64,000 nt of DNA from Chitinivorax sp. PXF-14 (GCF_040812015.1 NZ_JBFNXJ010000001.1:62001-126000); one strand, 5' to 3'; positions 15,009 to 24,902 are shown, counted from the first letter of the stretch. Made by a program: numbers and translations. The notes: generated by a model from the letters alone, not told the origin.

Positions 15009-17713
15009 TGGCAAGCAACCGTGCCCAAATCCTGATCAGTGCCGTCGACCAGACCAAGACCGCTTTCGACTCGATCAAGCGCGGGCTGGGCGGCCTCACC
15101 GATACGGCCAAGAGCGTCAACGGCGTGCTGGCCAACCTCGGGGTGGCTGTCTCCGTGGCCGGTCTGACCGCGATGGTCAAATCGGCCATCGACACTGGTG
15201 ATGCGCTGGACGAGATGTCGCAGCGTGTCGGTGTCAGCGTCGAGACCCTGTCGGTATGGAAACCGGCAGCCGAGCAGTCCGGTGTGTCCGGCGAATCGTT
15301 CGAGAAGGGGCTGCGCAAGCTGTCCACCACGATGCTGGAAGCCGCGACCGGATCGGAAGATGCCGCGCGCGGATTCTCCGCCGTAGGTGTCGAGTTCAAG
15401 AACCAGGACGGCACCCTGCGCGCCACCGATCAGGTGCTGCTCGATCTGGCCGAGCGCTTCAAGGCCATGCCCGATGGCGCGGAAAAAACCGCGCTGGCCG
15501 TGCAACTGTTCGGCAAGTCGGGAGCCGAGCTGATCCCGTTCCTGAATCAGGGGCGCGACGGCATCAATGAGCTCGCCGCCGAGATGCAGGCGCTCGGCGT
15601 GCAGATGAGTAGTGAGACTGCGGCGCAGGCGGGCAACTTTAACGATGCGCTCGACAAGCTGAAACTGGCCACCACCAGCATCGGCAACCAGATCATCGCG
15701 TCCTTGCTGCCCGCCCTGAACGATATGGCCGGTGGCATGGTCGAGTCGGCCAAGCAAGGCGGCACGCTGCGCGTGATCCTGGATGGCGCGGTGTTGGTGC
15801 TCAAGACCCTGGCCCTCGGTGCCGCCACCGTCGGCAAGGCCTTCGTCGCCTTGGGCGAAGCCATTGGGGCCGGTGTGGCGGCGGCGGTCGAGGCGCTCAA
15901 GGGCAACACCGATGGGGCCAAGGCCATCATTGCCGACCTCAAGGGCAATCTGGTCAAACGGCTGGATGAACTGGCGTCCTTTCGTGACAGCCTGTTCGAC
16001 CCCAAGCCCATCGAGGTCAAGGCACCCAAGATCCAGGCCGATCCGGAATTGCTTCAACGCCTGACCAAACCCAAGGCCGTCAAGCCAGCGCAGGACACGA
16101 CCGGCGCGAAGACCACGCTGATGAAAGCGCAGCTGGACGCCGAGTTCGCGCTGCTCAAGGACGGTCTGACCCGGCAACAAACTGCGCTGGATGCTGCACT
16201 CGAAGATCGTCTGGTCTCGGTGCGCGACTACTACACGCAGAAAACAGCCATCGAACAGCGCGAGATTGATGCCGAGATCGCGCGCAAGCAGCAGGAGCTG
16301 GCTCGCAGTCAGCAGGTCGCCACCACCGGCAAATCGGAAAACGACCGACTGAAAGCCAAGGCCGATGTCGCCAAGGCGGAAGCCGACCTGATCACGCTCA
16401 ACAACCGGCGCACGGACATCGAGCAGGCCAATTCCCGCAAGGCCGTACAAGCCGAGCGCGAATTGGCCGACGCCTTGGCGCAGGCACGTGAGGAACTGGC
16501 ACAGATCACCGGCACGGCTACCGATGCCGACCGGCAAGCCGCCATCGAGCGCAGCTACCGCGATCTGCGGGCACGACTGGCGGCAGAAAGCGATACCGAA
16601 GGTGTGTCGCTCGTTGATCGGCTGATCAACGTGAAGGCGGCGCAGGCCAATCTGGCGGCGCTGGAAGCCCAATGGCGGCAGGTCACCGAGCGTCTGCGCA
16701 ATGCGCAGGAGGCCATTCAGACCCAGCAGCAGGCCGGGCTGCTCACCGAAGCACAGGCGCGTCAGCAGATCGTGGCCCTGCAACAGCAATCGGCCACCGA
16801 GATGGAGCGTTTGTTGCCGACCATGCAGCAAGCCGCGCAGGCCATCGGGCCGGATGCGGTGATTCGCGTGCAGGCGTGGCGCAACGAGCTGGATCGCACA
16901 AAGCTTACGGTCGATGAAATGGCCCCGCTGTGGAATCGCATCGGCGAGAGCTTTGGTGGTGCGCTCAACGGGATGATCACCGGCGCGCAGACCTGGCGCA
17001 GTGCCTTGGCGAGCATCTTCCAGCAGGTGGCCGACGCCTTCCTGCAGCAGATCGTGATCCAGCCGTTCCAGCAGTGGATCGCCATGCAGGCGCGGATGCT
17101 GGCGCTCAAGCTCGGCTTCATCCAGCAGGAGCAGACCGTCGATGCGGCGGCCAGCGCCGCCAAGGTCGCCCAAAAGACCACCGAAACCACTGCCGTGGTG
17201 TCGATGGATGCGGCCAAGGCGGGAGCCGGGGCGGCGGCGTCGCAGGCTTCCATTCCCTACGTTGGCCCGGCACTCGCGGTGGCCGCGATGGTAGCCATGG
17301 TCGCCGCTGTGATGGCGCTCTTGGGTGGCATCAAGAAGTTTGCGGGCGGCGGTCTGGTCTCCGGGCCGGGCAGCGCCACCTCGGATTCGATCCCGGCGCG
17401 TCTGTCCGCAGGCGAGTACGTGGTGCGGGCGGCCGCCGTGCGCCAGGTCGGTGTGGCCTTCCTCGATTCGCTCAACGGCTTGTCGGCAGGCCCACGTTTC
17501 AAGGGCGGCGAATTGGCCTTCGCAGCGGGCGGGCTCGTACCAGAGTTGAAAGTGCCGCCCGCGCAGCCGCAGATGAATCAGGCGGTGCGCATCGTCAACG
17601 CGGTCGATCCGGGCGTGACCCACGACCACCTGCAGTCGCCTGCCGGAGAGAAAGTCATCGTCAACATCATCGGGCGCAATGCACGGGCCATCCGTGCGGC
17701 GCTGCAAGGCTGA
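15008..17713 (+). CDS. Tail tape measure protein
   Basis: This is a 901-residue protein, the longest of the tail module. The N-terminus (VSAVDQTKTAFDSIKRGLGG-like) and residues 150-290 contain helical and hydrophobic stretches. Residues about 370-640 are coiled coil rich in Ala, Glu and Gln. The C-terminus carries a hydrophobic segment (LAVAAMVAMVAAVMALLGG) and the FAGGGLVSGPGSATSDSIPA block typical of tape measures. It sets tail length and is ejected into the cell. Confidence 0.93.
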   Translation: MASNRAQILISAVDQTKTAFDSIKRGLGGLTDTAKSVNGVLANLGVAVSVAGLTAMVKSAIDTGDALDEMSQRVGVSVETLSVWKPAAEQSGVSGESFEKGLRKLSTTMLEAATGSEDAARGFSAVGVEFKNQDGTLRATDQVLLDLAERFKAMPDGAEKTALAVQLFGKSGAELIPFLNQGRDGINELAAEMQALGVQMSSETAAQAGNFNDALDKLKLATTSIGNQIIASLLPALNDMAGGMVESAKQGGTLRVILDGAVLVLKTLALGAATVGKAFVALGEAIGAGVAAAVEALKGNTDGAKAIIADLKGNLVKRLDELASFRDSLFDPKPIEVKAPKIQADPELLQRLTKPKAVKPAQDTTGAKTTLMKAQLDAEFALLKDGLTRQQTALDAALEDRLVSVRDYYTQKTAIEQREIDAEIARKQQELARSQQVATTGKSENDRLKAKADVAKAEADLITLNNRRTDIEQANSRKAVQAERELADALAQAREELAQITGTATDADRQAAIERSYRDLRARLAAESDTEGVSLVDRLINVKAAQANLAALEAQWRQVTERLRNAQEAIQTQQQAGLLTEAQARQQIVALQQQSATEMERLLPTMQQAAQAIGPDAVIRVQAWRNELDRTKLTVDEMAPLWNRIGESFGGALNGMITGAQTWRSALASIFQQVADAFLQQIVIQPFQQWIAMQARMLALKLGFIQQEQTVDAAASAAKVAQKTTETTAVVSMDAAKAGAGAAASQASIPYVGPALAVAAMVAMVAAVMALLGGIKKFAGGGLVSGPGSATSDSIPARLSAGEYVVRAAAVRQVGVAFLDSLNGLSAGPRFKGGELAFAAGGLVPELKVPPAQPQMNQAVRIVNAVDPGVTHDHLQSPAGEKVIVNIIGRNARAIRAALQG

Positions 17714-17732
17714 ATTTTCAGGGGAAAGTCCA

Positions 17733-18791
17733 ATGGCACTTCTGTTCATCGACGGTTTCGATCACTACGACCCACAGGCCGTGGACAGCTTTGGCGATCC
17801 GTGGCTGGCACGAGGCAAGGCGGCGTATCTGTCACCGCAGGCCACACGCATCAATGGTCGTCGCCCGTCCTCCTACGCCCTGCGTCTGCCGGAAGGTTCG
17901 GGCGGTGGCTACGTCAAGAACCTCGACGCCACCAAGACCAGCCTGATCGTCGGGGCAGCCATTCGCGTGGTGCCGTACCCAAACACCTACACCGAGCCAC
18001 TGCTCCTGGGCGTGCGCGATGCCAACTCGCAGGTCGCACATCTCGTGAAAATCGGCGAGGACGGTCGGCTCAAGCTCTACCGCTGGCAATACGGCTATGA
18101 CCAGTTGATCTCTGTCTCAGTCGCCAGCGCTCCGGCGCGCGGCTGGCACTACATCGAGTTGCAGGTCACGCAGGGCACCAGCAACGGCATTCTGTCAGTG
18201 CGCATCAACGGCATCCTGGCCATCCAGATGACGGCGCAGAACACCATTCAAGGTGGTGGCCAACTGCTGACAGCATTTGTCGGTGCGGTTCCGGGCCAGT
18301 CGTGCCCGCTCACCATCGACGTCGACGACTTCTACATCGCCGACACCAGCGGCACGATCAACAACACCTTTCTCGGTGATGTGCGCGTCGATGCCTTGCA
18401 GGCACAGGCCGATGGCAGCCTGAACCAGTGGACGGCTAGCCCGGTCGGTAACGCTGCCTGGGAAGCCGTGAGCGACGAGGACGAATCTACGGCGATCAAT
18501 GCACCGAACGTGGGGTTGCGCCAGTCCTTCGATGTCGAGCCGTTGCCTGTGATGGCCACGCCCGCCATCTATGGCGTCCAGCTCACGATGCTGGCCCGCA
18601 AGACCGACGCCGGTCTGGGCAAGGTCAAAGGTCTCGTGGTCAGTGGTGCGCAAAGCGCCGTCAGCACCGACATCATTCTGCAGGAGCAACTGGCCTGGCA
18701 GAGCACGCTGTTCGAGCGTAATCCGAACGGCAACGTGCAGTGGACGGAGGCCGCCTTCAATGCCGCTGAGTTCGGCGTGGAGTCGGCATGA
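17733..18791 (+). CDS. Minor tail protein, lectin-like fold
   Basis: This is a 352-residue protein starting MALLFIDGFDHYD after GGGGAAAG; the longer frame upstream overlaps the tape measure and is rejected. The opening FIDGFDHYD and the beta-rich LKLYRWQYGYDQLISVSVAS and DVDDFYIADTSGT segments suggest a concanavalin-like beta sandwich. Such proteins follow tape measures in several siphoviruses. The exact role is unknown. Confidence 0.7.
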   Translation: MALLFIDGFDHYDPQAVDSFGDPWLARGKAAYLSPQATRINGRRPSSYALRLPEGSGGGYVKNLDATKTSLIVGAAIRVVPYPNTYTEPLLLGVRDANSQVAHLVKIGEDGRLKLYRWQYGYDQLISVSVASAPARGWHYIELQVTQGTSNGILSVRINGILAIQMTAQNTIQGGGQLLTAFVGAVPGQSCPLTIDVDDFYIADTSGTINNTFLGDVRVDALQAQADGSLNQWTASPVGNAAWEAVSDEDESTAINAPNVGLRQSFDVEPLPVMATPAIYGVQLTMLARKTDAGLGKVKGLVVSGAQSAVSTDIILQEQLAWQSTLFERNPNGNVQWTEAAFNAAEFGVESA

Positions 18792-20362
18792 CGGATCGCG
18801 TCGTCGTTCAAGACATCGCTGAGGTTTCCAGCAAGCCGACGCCGGGAAGCGAACTGCCCGCCTTCCAGAGTGAAGTGCTCTCGCGCGCCACCTTCGGGGC
18901 GAGCGCAGCCAGCTTCACGCCGGAAACAGCTGTCGCTCCGCTGCCGCCCAATCTGGCGGCCAGCCTGCTGGCGGAATCCTTGACGGGCCCCTGGCCACCC
19001 ATCGATGCACCGATCTTTCTGGTCGAAGTGTTGCGCCGGGATACGGCCTCAAGCGCCATCGTCGCCACCGGTATGGATGCCTTCGGCGACCAGCCTTGGC
19101 CGGATGCGCAACGCGGCGTGTTTTCCTTCCGTCATGATTGGATGGAGCCCCTTGTGGAACGGCTGGAGTGGCAGACCAGCGTCACACGGCTGGCCAGTGG
19201 CAACGAATCCCGTCAGGCACGCCGCCGCATTCCTCGGCGCTCACTGACCTACAAGGTCGGCAACGCCCGGCAGACCGATGCCCTGGTGGCCGACTGGCTG
19301 GCCGATCATCTCGGTCAAATGGCGCTGTGGCCGCTGCCGCAGTATGCCGTTCACCTCACACAATCAGCTGAGTGTGGCGCGCTGGCGCTTGAGGTGTCGG
19401 ATGCGGACTGGCGGCGCTTTGGCCCACCGGCTGCCGCGCTGCGTCTGACCTATGACGGCGTACAGGGCTGGGACAGCGACGAACGCTGGGTGCTGATCAT
19501 TGCGCCCGAGGGCTGGCAAGTCGCCCAACTCAGCGACGTGGAAACCGATCTGCTGTGGCTGGCCGAACCCTTGGCGCGTGCTGCCGGAGCCGGTAGCAGC
19601 GTGATGCCCTTGGTGTGGGGACGCGCTGTCGATCCGGCGGACTTGACCCAGTGGGTGCCGGGGATGGTCGGCGGCAGCGTCACCACGACTGTCACGCCCG
19701 CGCAAACGCCGGACTTGGACGTGCTCGACGACCCGTGGCTCGACGAGATTCCGGTCTGGCCCGATGGCAACTGGCGTGACGATCCAACGGCCGCCGCGCA
19801 AGCCACGATCACCCGCCAAGACTTCTCGCCTGCAGATCCGTGGGTGCGCCGTGACGATCCCTGGGCGACGACGACTTTGCAGCGGCGCTATCTGGCCAGC
19901 TCACTCGATGAAATCGAGATCTGGCGGGCGCGGTTGTGGCGCACCCAAGGCCGTCTGGAAGCCTTCTGGCTGCCCGATGGCTTGGCTCCGATCCTGTGGG
20001 TGACCGTCGAAGCCGATCCCGAAGATGGCTTCCTGCGCGTGGATGGCAAAGACATCTCCGCGCGAATCTCGGATTTTTGGCATCGCCCCGCCGCCTGCTT
20101 GATCGTGCACCCAGACGGCTATCGGCAGTACGCCCTGACGGCGACCTGCCATCTGGATCAAGGCGGTGTGCTGGTGCTGCGCTCAGGTCTCGACGACTGG
20201 GTGCCTGCAGGCAGCCGTGTCATTCGCCTCGTGCGCTGCCGCCTCGACCACGACGCAGTCGATCTGTACTGGCACAGCCCGACGCTGCTGGAGATCACCT
20301 TGACCGCGCGCCAGTTGCCCGAACCGCGCGGCAATGACCGTCAAACCTACGAGGGAGAGTAA
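18788..20362 (+). CDS. Tail tip protein, unassigned
   Basis: This is a 524-residue protein. It is rich in Trp and Asp, with repeated beta-like segments (FSFRHDWMEPLVERLEWQTS, RLTYDGVQGWDSDERWVL, QRRYLASSLDEIEIWRARLW). Position between the minor tail protein and the DUF2163 hub protein suggests a distal-tail or baseplate part. It is translationally coupled to the previous gene (ATGA). I do not recognise a named family. Confidence 0.65.
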   Translation: MTDRVVVQDIAEVSSKPTPGSELPAFQSEVLSRATFGASAASFTPETAVAPLPPNLAASLLAESLTGPWPPIDAPIFLVEVLRRDTASSAIVATGMDAFGDQPWPDAQRGVFSFRHDWMEPLVERLEWQTSVTRLASGNESRQARRRIPRRSLTYKVGNARQTDALVADWLADHLGQMALWPLPQYAVHLTQSAECGALALEVSDADWRRFGPPAAALRLTYDGVQGWDSDERWVLIIAPEGWQVAQLSDVETDLLWLAEPLARAAGAGSSVMPLVWGRAVDPADLTQWVPGMVGGSVTTTVTPAQTPDLDVLDDPWLDEIPVWPDGNWRDDPTAAAQATITRQDFSPADPWVRRDDPWATTTLQRRYLASSLDEIEIWRARLWRTQGRLEAFWLPDGLAPILWVTVEADPEDGFLRVDGKDISARISDFWHRPAACLIVHPDGYRQYALTATCHLDQGGVLVLRSGLDDWVPAGSRVIRLVRCRLDHDAVDLYWHSPTLLEITLTARQLPEPRGNDRQTYEGE

Positions 20363-20367
20363 GCACG

Positions 20368-21156
20368 ATGAGCCAGAACCCATTGCTGGAAGTCGAGCTC
20401 TACGCCTTCGTCAGCAACAGCGCGCAGTTCTACCTGACGCCGCACGAATTCGATGTCGATCTCGACGGCAATCTGTACGCCAGCCTGCCCATCGAGCGCA
20501 ACGAACTGGCACTGGGTGCCGAAGCAGCCAAATCGGCGCTGGATCTGAAACTGCCGCCGAACTGCGATCTGGTGCGCCATCTGCTCGCCAACTCGCTGAC
20601 CGGCGACACCACCTCGATCACCCTGCGCATCGGACGGCGCGATACCTGGGGCGACTACTGGTGGATCTCCGGCACGCGCTGGATGGGCCGGGTGCTGGGC
20701 GTCGAAGTTGCTGACGATGTCGCTCGCGTTCGCTGCGAGTCGGCGCAAGTCAGTCTCAAGCGTATCGGGTTGCGGCGGCTCTACAGCCGCAAGTGTTCCC
20801 ACGTACTGTATTCGGCTGCCTGTGGTGCCTCACCCATTTCCGCCAGTGCCTTGGTGAGCAACAGCAATGGCCGCAACGTCGATCTCGATGGTGGCACGCC
20901 CGGCAGCGTCAGTGGTGGCTTGGCCGGTGGCTGGCTGCAAACCCCGGAAGGTGCGCGCCACATGATCGTCAATGACTACGGTGGTGGCGTCGAGTTGCTC
21001 TATCCGGTGGCCATTGAAGTCGACACCGAGGTGCTGCTGACGGTTGGCTGCGATCACAGCACGGCCACGTGCGAGTCGCGCTTCGGCAACCTCGACAACT
21101 ACGGCGGCTTTCCAGCCATCCCGAGCAAAAACCCGTTCTCGACGGGCGTGTTCTGA
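20368..21156 (+). CDS. DUF2163 / BR0599-type minor tail protein (gpL-like)
   Basis: This is a 262-residue protein. The N-terminal half matches DUF2163 (LYASLPIERNELALGAEAAK). The C-terminal part ends with VGCDHSTATCESRFGNLDNY and GGFPAIPSKNPF, the BR0599-type tail. Four cysteines in two pairs (KCSHVLYSAAC and GCDHSTATC) are spaced like the Fe-S ligands of lambda gpL; cluster binding here is inferred. It should form part of the tail hub. Confidence 0.85.
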   Translation: MSQNPLLEVELYAFVSNSAQFYLTPHEFDVDLDGNLYASLPIERNELALGAEAAKSALDLKLPPNCDLVRHLLANSLTGDTTSITLRIGRRDTWGDYWWISGTRWMGRVLGVEVADDVARVRCESAQVSLKRIGLRRLYSRKCSHVLYSAACGASPISASALVSNSNGRNVDLDGGTPGSVSGGLAGGWLQTPEGARHMIVNDYGGGVELLYPVAIEVDTEVLLTVGCDHSTATCESRFGNLDNYGGFPAIPSKNPFSTGVF

Positions 21157-21174
21157 ATCCCTGGAGGAATCGCC

Positions 21175-21402
21175 ATGTGGTACCTCGTCGTCATCGTGGT
21201 GGCGGCGCTGGTTTCGGTCGCGCTCGCGCCGAAACCGCCCGAACCCAAACCGGCATCCCTGTCTGACGTCGATGCCCCCACCGCAGAAGAAGGCCGACCG
21301 ATTCCCGTCGTGTTCGGCACCGTGCTGCTGCGTGGCTCCAACGTCGTCTGGTACGGCGATCTGGAAGCCGACCCGATCAAGAAGAAAGGTGGCAAGAAAT
21401 GA
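21175..21402 (+). CDS. Small tail-tip protein with hydrophobic N-terminus
   Basis: This is a 75-residue protein. Residues 1-18 (MWYLVVIVVAALVSVALA) are a hydrophobic helix. The rest (EEGRPIPVVFGTVLLRGSNV VWYGDL split here) is the start of the conserved region usually found in the central hub protein of this tail type. It looks like a separately encoded N-terminal piece of the hub. GGAGGA precedes the ATG. Confidence 0.7.
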   Translation: MWYLVVIVVAALVSVALAPKPPEPKPASLSDVDAPTAEEGRPIPVVFGTVLLRGSNVVWYGDLEADPIKKKGGKK

Positions 21403-21614
21403 CCACTCAGACCGTCATCACCATCGATCACGTACGCGCCGTAGGCCTGTGCGTGAACGGCACGCGCACATGGTTTGCGCGTCACGATCTGGATTTCCGG
21501 GCCTTCCTGCGCGATGGCTGTGACGCAGAAACCTTGCTGGCCACCGGCGATGCAATGGCACAACGTGTGGTCGAACACGCCCGCAATCAATCCAGCCAGC
21601 GGGAGCAAGGCTGA
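21399..21614 (+). CDS. Small tail-module protein, unknown function
   Basis: This is a 71-residue protein (MTTQTVITIDHVRAVGLCVN), coupled on both sides (ATGA with the previous gene, TGATG with the next). TWFARHDLDFRAFLRDGCDA is a compact helical segment common to small proteins located just before hub genes. No function is recognised. Confidence 0.7.
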   Translation: MTTQTVITIDHVRAVGLCVNGTRTWFARHDLDFRAFLRDGCDAETLLATGDAMAQRVVEHARNQSSQREQG

Positions 21615-23887
21615 TGGGTGGCAGCAGCAAGAAGCAAACCGTCGGCTATCGCTACCGGATGGGGCTACATCTGGCCTTGTGCCAGGGACCCGTCGATGCC
21701 GTGCAGGAAATCCAGATGGGAGACCGTACCGCGTGGGGGGATGCCGACCGTGCGCCGCTGTCCAGCGGGCATGGGCTGAGCAGCCTCTCGATCAACAAGC
21801 CCACGCTGTTTGGCGGCGACGAGCGCGAAGGCGGCGTGGTCGGCACCATCGATGTGCTTTCTGGTCATGCCGGACAAGGACGCAACGACTACCTGATGAG
21901 TCGCCTCGGCGGTTCCATTCCGGCATTTCGGGGCGTGCTGTCCTTGGTGGCACGCAAGATCCTGTTCGCGGCCAACAACCCCTACATCAAACCGTGGGCA
22001 GTGCGCGTCCGGCGCTTCACTGCGGGTTGGTTCGATGCGCCGTGGATGGAATGGAATGCCGAAGTCCGCACCTGGGATGAGGACGAAGGCCGTGAGATCA
22101 GCGTCGGTATGAACCCGGCGCACATTCTGGTGCAGTGCCTCACCGATCCGCACTGGGGTATGGGCTATCCGCAGAGCACCATCGGCTGGAGTTTCTGGAA
22201 TGCGGCATGGGCTTTGTCGAGTGAGGGCTTCGGCCTCAATCTCATCTGGACGCGCCAGCAGCCCATCGAGAGCTTCATCGGCCAGGTTATCGACCACATT
22301 GGCGGCATCCTCTACACCGACCCGGAACAAGGAACGTTTGAGCTCAAGCTGCTGCGCGACGACTATTGGATCGACAGCCTGCCGCTGTTGGGGCCCGACG
22401 AAATTGTGCGGCTGGAACGCTTCGAACGTGCCCAGTGGGGCGAGCTGCCCAATGAACTGACCGTCGTTTACACCGACTGGCAAACCGGCGGTGATGCCGC
22501 CGTCACGGTCGAGAACCTGGCCGCCATCCAGTTGCAAGGCGGCGTGATCAATCAACGCCGCGACTACCCGGGTGTGAACTACGGGCCGCTGGCCGCGCGG
22601 CTGGCCTTGCGTGACCTGCGCGCCTTGGGTTCGCCGCTGGCCCGGATGAGTCTGACGGTGGCACGCGACACGCTGGAGCGTGCGCCATTGCCGGGTGATG
22701 TATTTCTGCTGAACTGGCCGCGCTTGGGTGTGGATCAGATGGTGGTGCGCGTCACCGGCATCGACACAGGCACCTTGGGCGCGGCCGAGTGGCGCATCGA
22801 AGCCATGGAAGATGTGTTCGGGATGAGCAACACCGTGCTGTCGCCTCCGCCACCGCACGTCGAGGAGCCGACCATCGAACCGTTGTCGCCCGCCTTGGTT
22901 CTGGCCGTCGAGGTGCCGTATTGGGAACTGGCCCGGCGCTTGTCGCGCGCAGATCTGGCCTACCTGACCGATACGGACACCTATCTCGGTGCGCTGGCGG
23001 CCGCAGGCGGTACCGGGCAACTGAATTGGCAACTGGCTACCGGCGCGTCGGGCGGAGACCTCACTGCCGTGGTGGGCGAAGACTACGCACCACTGTTGAC
23101 GCTCGATGCAGCCTTGCCTGCCAGCGAGGTCGATGCCATCGGTGTGCCGGTGACGGCCATCAGCCAGCCGGAGCGACTGGCCGAGGGCGACTACGCGTAT
23201 CTGATGGCTGCCAGTGGGGCGATTGCAGAGGCCGTTGCCGTCTTGGCCTTCGATGCTGCCAACGCGACCATCGATCTCGCACGCGGCGTGCTCGACACCA
23301 CACCCCAAGCACATGCCTCGGGGACTCGGTTGATCGGTGTCGGCGAATGGCTGGCATCCGAAGGTGCGGAGCGGGCCCCGGGCGAATCGGTGTTCGTGGG
23401 CGCGATTCCTCGCACTTCGACCGATCAGGGCGATCCTGTGTTGGCCGCCAATGGGCAGCCGATGGTGCTGGCTGGTCGGCAGGCTTTGCCGTATCCACCC
23501 GGTCGTATCCGCCTCAATGGCCAGACTGAGCCTGCCGTTGTGGCCGGTGATCTCAACGTCGCGTGGGCACATCGCGACCGCACTCAGCAGACAGCCTACA
23601 TCGTGCAGCAAGACGAGGGCGATATCGGGCCAGAACTGGGCGTGACCTACACGGTACACATCCGCAATCGCAACAACGTGCTGGTTCGTAACGAGACGGG
23701 GCTGCTCGGCACCGCCTACATCTGGACGGCAGCAGTGGCCGTGCTGGATGCGGGTGCGCTGGGCGACCGCATCACAGTCGAAATCAGTGCCGAGCGCGAT
23801 GGTTTGAGCAGCTGGCAGCCGCAGGTGCGGGCCATGGATCGTGCGGGCTACGGCCTGCGCTGGGGACAGTATTGGGGAGGTGTGTGA
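21614..23887 (+). CDS. Central tail hub / host-specificity protein
   Basis: This is a 757-residue protein starting MGGSSKKQTVGYRYRMGLHL. The N-terminal half (CQGPVDAVQEIQMGDRTAWG, then KPWAVRVRRFTAGWFDAPW and NPAHILVQCLTDPHWGMGYP) is the conserved hub region of J-like tail proteins. The C-terminal half is beta-rich and more variable, ending with a fibronectin-like region. It would sit at the tail tip and take part in host contact. Confidence 0.85.
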   Translation: MGGSSKKQTVGYRYRMGLHLALCQGPVDAVQEIQMGDRTAWGDADRAPLSSGHGLSSLSINKPTLFGGDEREGGVVGTIDVLSGHAGQGRNDYLMSRLGGSIPAFRGVLSLVARKILFAANNPYIKPWAVRVRRFTAGWFDAPWMEWNAEVRTWDEDEGREISVGMNPAHILVQCLTDPHWGMGYPQSTIGWSFWNAAWALSSEGFGLNLIWTRQQPIESFIGQVIDHIGGILYTDPEQGTFELKLLRDDYWIDSLPLLGPDEIVRLERFERAQWGELPNELTVVYTDWQTGGDAAVTVENLAAIQLQGGVINQRRDYPGVNYGPLAARLALRDLRALGSPLARMSLTVARDTLERAPLPGDVFLLNWPRLGVDQMVVRVTGIDTGTLGAAEWRIEAMEDVFGMSNTVLSPPPPHVEEPTIEPLSPALVLAVEVPYWELARRLSRADLAYLTDTDTYLGALAAAGGTGQLNWQLATGASGGDLTAVVGEDYAPLLTLDAALPASEVDAIGVPVTAISQPERLAEGDYAYLMAASGAIAEAVAVLAFDAANATIDLARGVLDTTPQAHASGTRLIGVGEWLASEGAERAPGESVFVGAIPRTSTDQGDPVLAANGQPMVLAGRQALPYPPGRIRLNGQTEPAVVAGDLNVAWAHRDRTQQTAYIVQQDEGDIGPELGVTYTVHIRNRNNVLVRNETGLLGTAYIWTAAVAVLDAGALGDRITVEISAERDGLSSWQPQVRAMDRAGYGLRWGQYWGGV

Positions 23888-24483
23888 TGGAGCCGCGCAT
23901 CGATGTTCATCTGCTCACGCTAAACGAGCCTGCCGAATGGCGTGAGTCCTGCATCGCCAGCCTCGAGGAAGCACCGATCAGTTTGCACGTTTTGCCCGGC
24001 ATTCCGGGCCGTATCGGCGAGGCACGCGCGGCAGGCTATGCGCAAGGCACCTTGCCGCTGGTGTCTTTTGTCGATCCCGACGATTTGTACGAAGCCAGTG
24101 CCTTCACACAACTGGCCGATGCGCTGGATGCCTGCCCGCAGGCCGTGATGGCCTACACCGACGAAGCACTGACCGACGAAAGCGGCCAGGACATCGCGGT
24201 GCGACGTCTGGCCTACAGCCGTTGGCAACACGCCAACAGCGCTAGCCACGTGCACGGCCTGATCGTGATGCGTCGATCCGCCGTCGACGCCGTGCTCAAA
24301 GAAACCACCGACCTCAACAACTTCGCCGACTGGTTGCTGACCCTGCTCGTAGCCAAGCGCGGCGGCGTGCTGTACCTGCCCATCGTCGGGCGGCATTGGC
24401 GACAGCACCCGCAGCAAAGCCATCGCACCGGCGATCCAGATGCAGTCCGGCGCATTCGCCAAGCATCAAACCTCTGGAGATAG
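23887..24483 (+). CDS. Glycosyltransferase-like protein in the tail module
   Basis: This is a 198-residue protein starting MEPRIDVHLLTLNEPAEWRE. It shows the layout of a short GT-A/family-2 domain: opening strand HLLTLNEP, FVDPDDLYE (a DxD-like DPDD, about residues 70-78), and a later HGLIVMRRSA acceptor-side segment. It lacks the longer C-terminus of full transferases. It is coupled to the hub gene (TGATG). Whether it modifies a tail protein or a host glycan is unknown; it could be a degenerate fold with another role. Confidence 0.65.
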   Translation: MEPRIDVHLLTLNEPAEWRESCIASLEEAPISLHVLPGIPGRIGEARAAGYAQGTLPLVSFVDPDDLYEASAFTQLADALDACPQAVMAYTDEALTDESGQDIAVRRLAYSRWQHANSASHVHGLIVMRRSAVDAVLKETTDLNNFADWLLTLLVAKRGGVLYLPIVGRHWRQHPQQSHRTGDPDAVRRIRQASNLWR

Positions 24484-24486
24484 ACC

Positions 24487-24837
24487 ATGTCATCGACCGA
24501 CCCGAACCTTGGGCTCAACTACGGCTGGACGCTCGGCGAGAGCGGCTGGGACACCGGCATGGACGCCAACCTCAAGCGCCTCGGCGCTGTGGTCGGCCTG
24601 TCCGTGAAAGACCGCGACCTGACCACGCCCCCTGCCAGCCCCGCCAACGGCGACCGCTACATCGTGCCTGCGGCTGCCACGGGTGTGTGGGCGGGAAAAA
24701 CCAACCAGATCGCCGTGCGCATCGCCGATGCCTGGGAGTACCACGCGCCCAAGATCGGCTGGCTTTGCTACATCGAGGACGAGGCCAAGCTCTCGGCCTT
24801 CAAGTCCACCGGCTGGAGCGCAGGCCTCGCCATCTGA
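24487..24837 (+). CDS. DUF2793-domain tail protein
   Basis: This is a 116-residue protein. The DUF2793 core is visible: DRDLTTPPASPANGDRYIVP, VWAGKTNQIAVRIADAWEYH and GWLCYIEDE. Such domains occur in tail-fibre and gene-transfer-agent proteins. It is short compared with family members that carry an extra beta region. It follows the glycosyltransferase-like gene by three bases and ends before a terminator hairpin. Confidence 0.85.
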   Translation: MSSTDPNLGLNYGWTLGESGWDTGMDANLKRLGAVVGLSVKDRDLTTPPASPANGDRYIVPAAATGVWAGKTNQIAVRIADAWEYHAPKIGWLCYIEDEAKLSAFKSTGWSAGLAI

Positions 24838-24860
24838 TTTCCCATCTTCGTACCCACCAG

Positions 24861-24883
24861 AAACCCGCCCACGAGGCGGGTTT
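24861..24883 (+). terminator. Hairpin after the tail genes
   Basis: AAACCCGCC and GGCGGGTTT form a 9-bp stem with a five-base loop (CACGA), followed by a short T-containing stretch. The stem is the same as at 11035-11055, so one stem sequence is used twice in the late operon. Confidence 0.6.
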
Positions 24884-24902
24884 CACATTTCTGGAGACCG
24901 CA

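Noticed and set aside
14984-17749. A 921-residue open frame on the minus strand across the tape measure gene
   Set aside because: It mirrors the codon bias of the plus-strand gene, has no ribosome site or recognisable domain, and the tape measure on the other strand is certain.
21665-23659. A 664-residue minus-strand open frame across the tail hub gene
   Set aside because: It is antisense to a well-supported phage gene and shows no domain.
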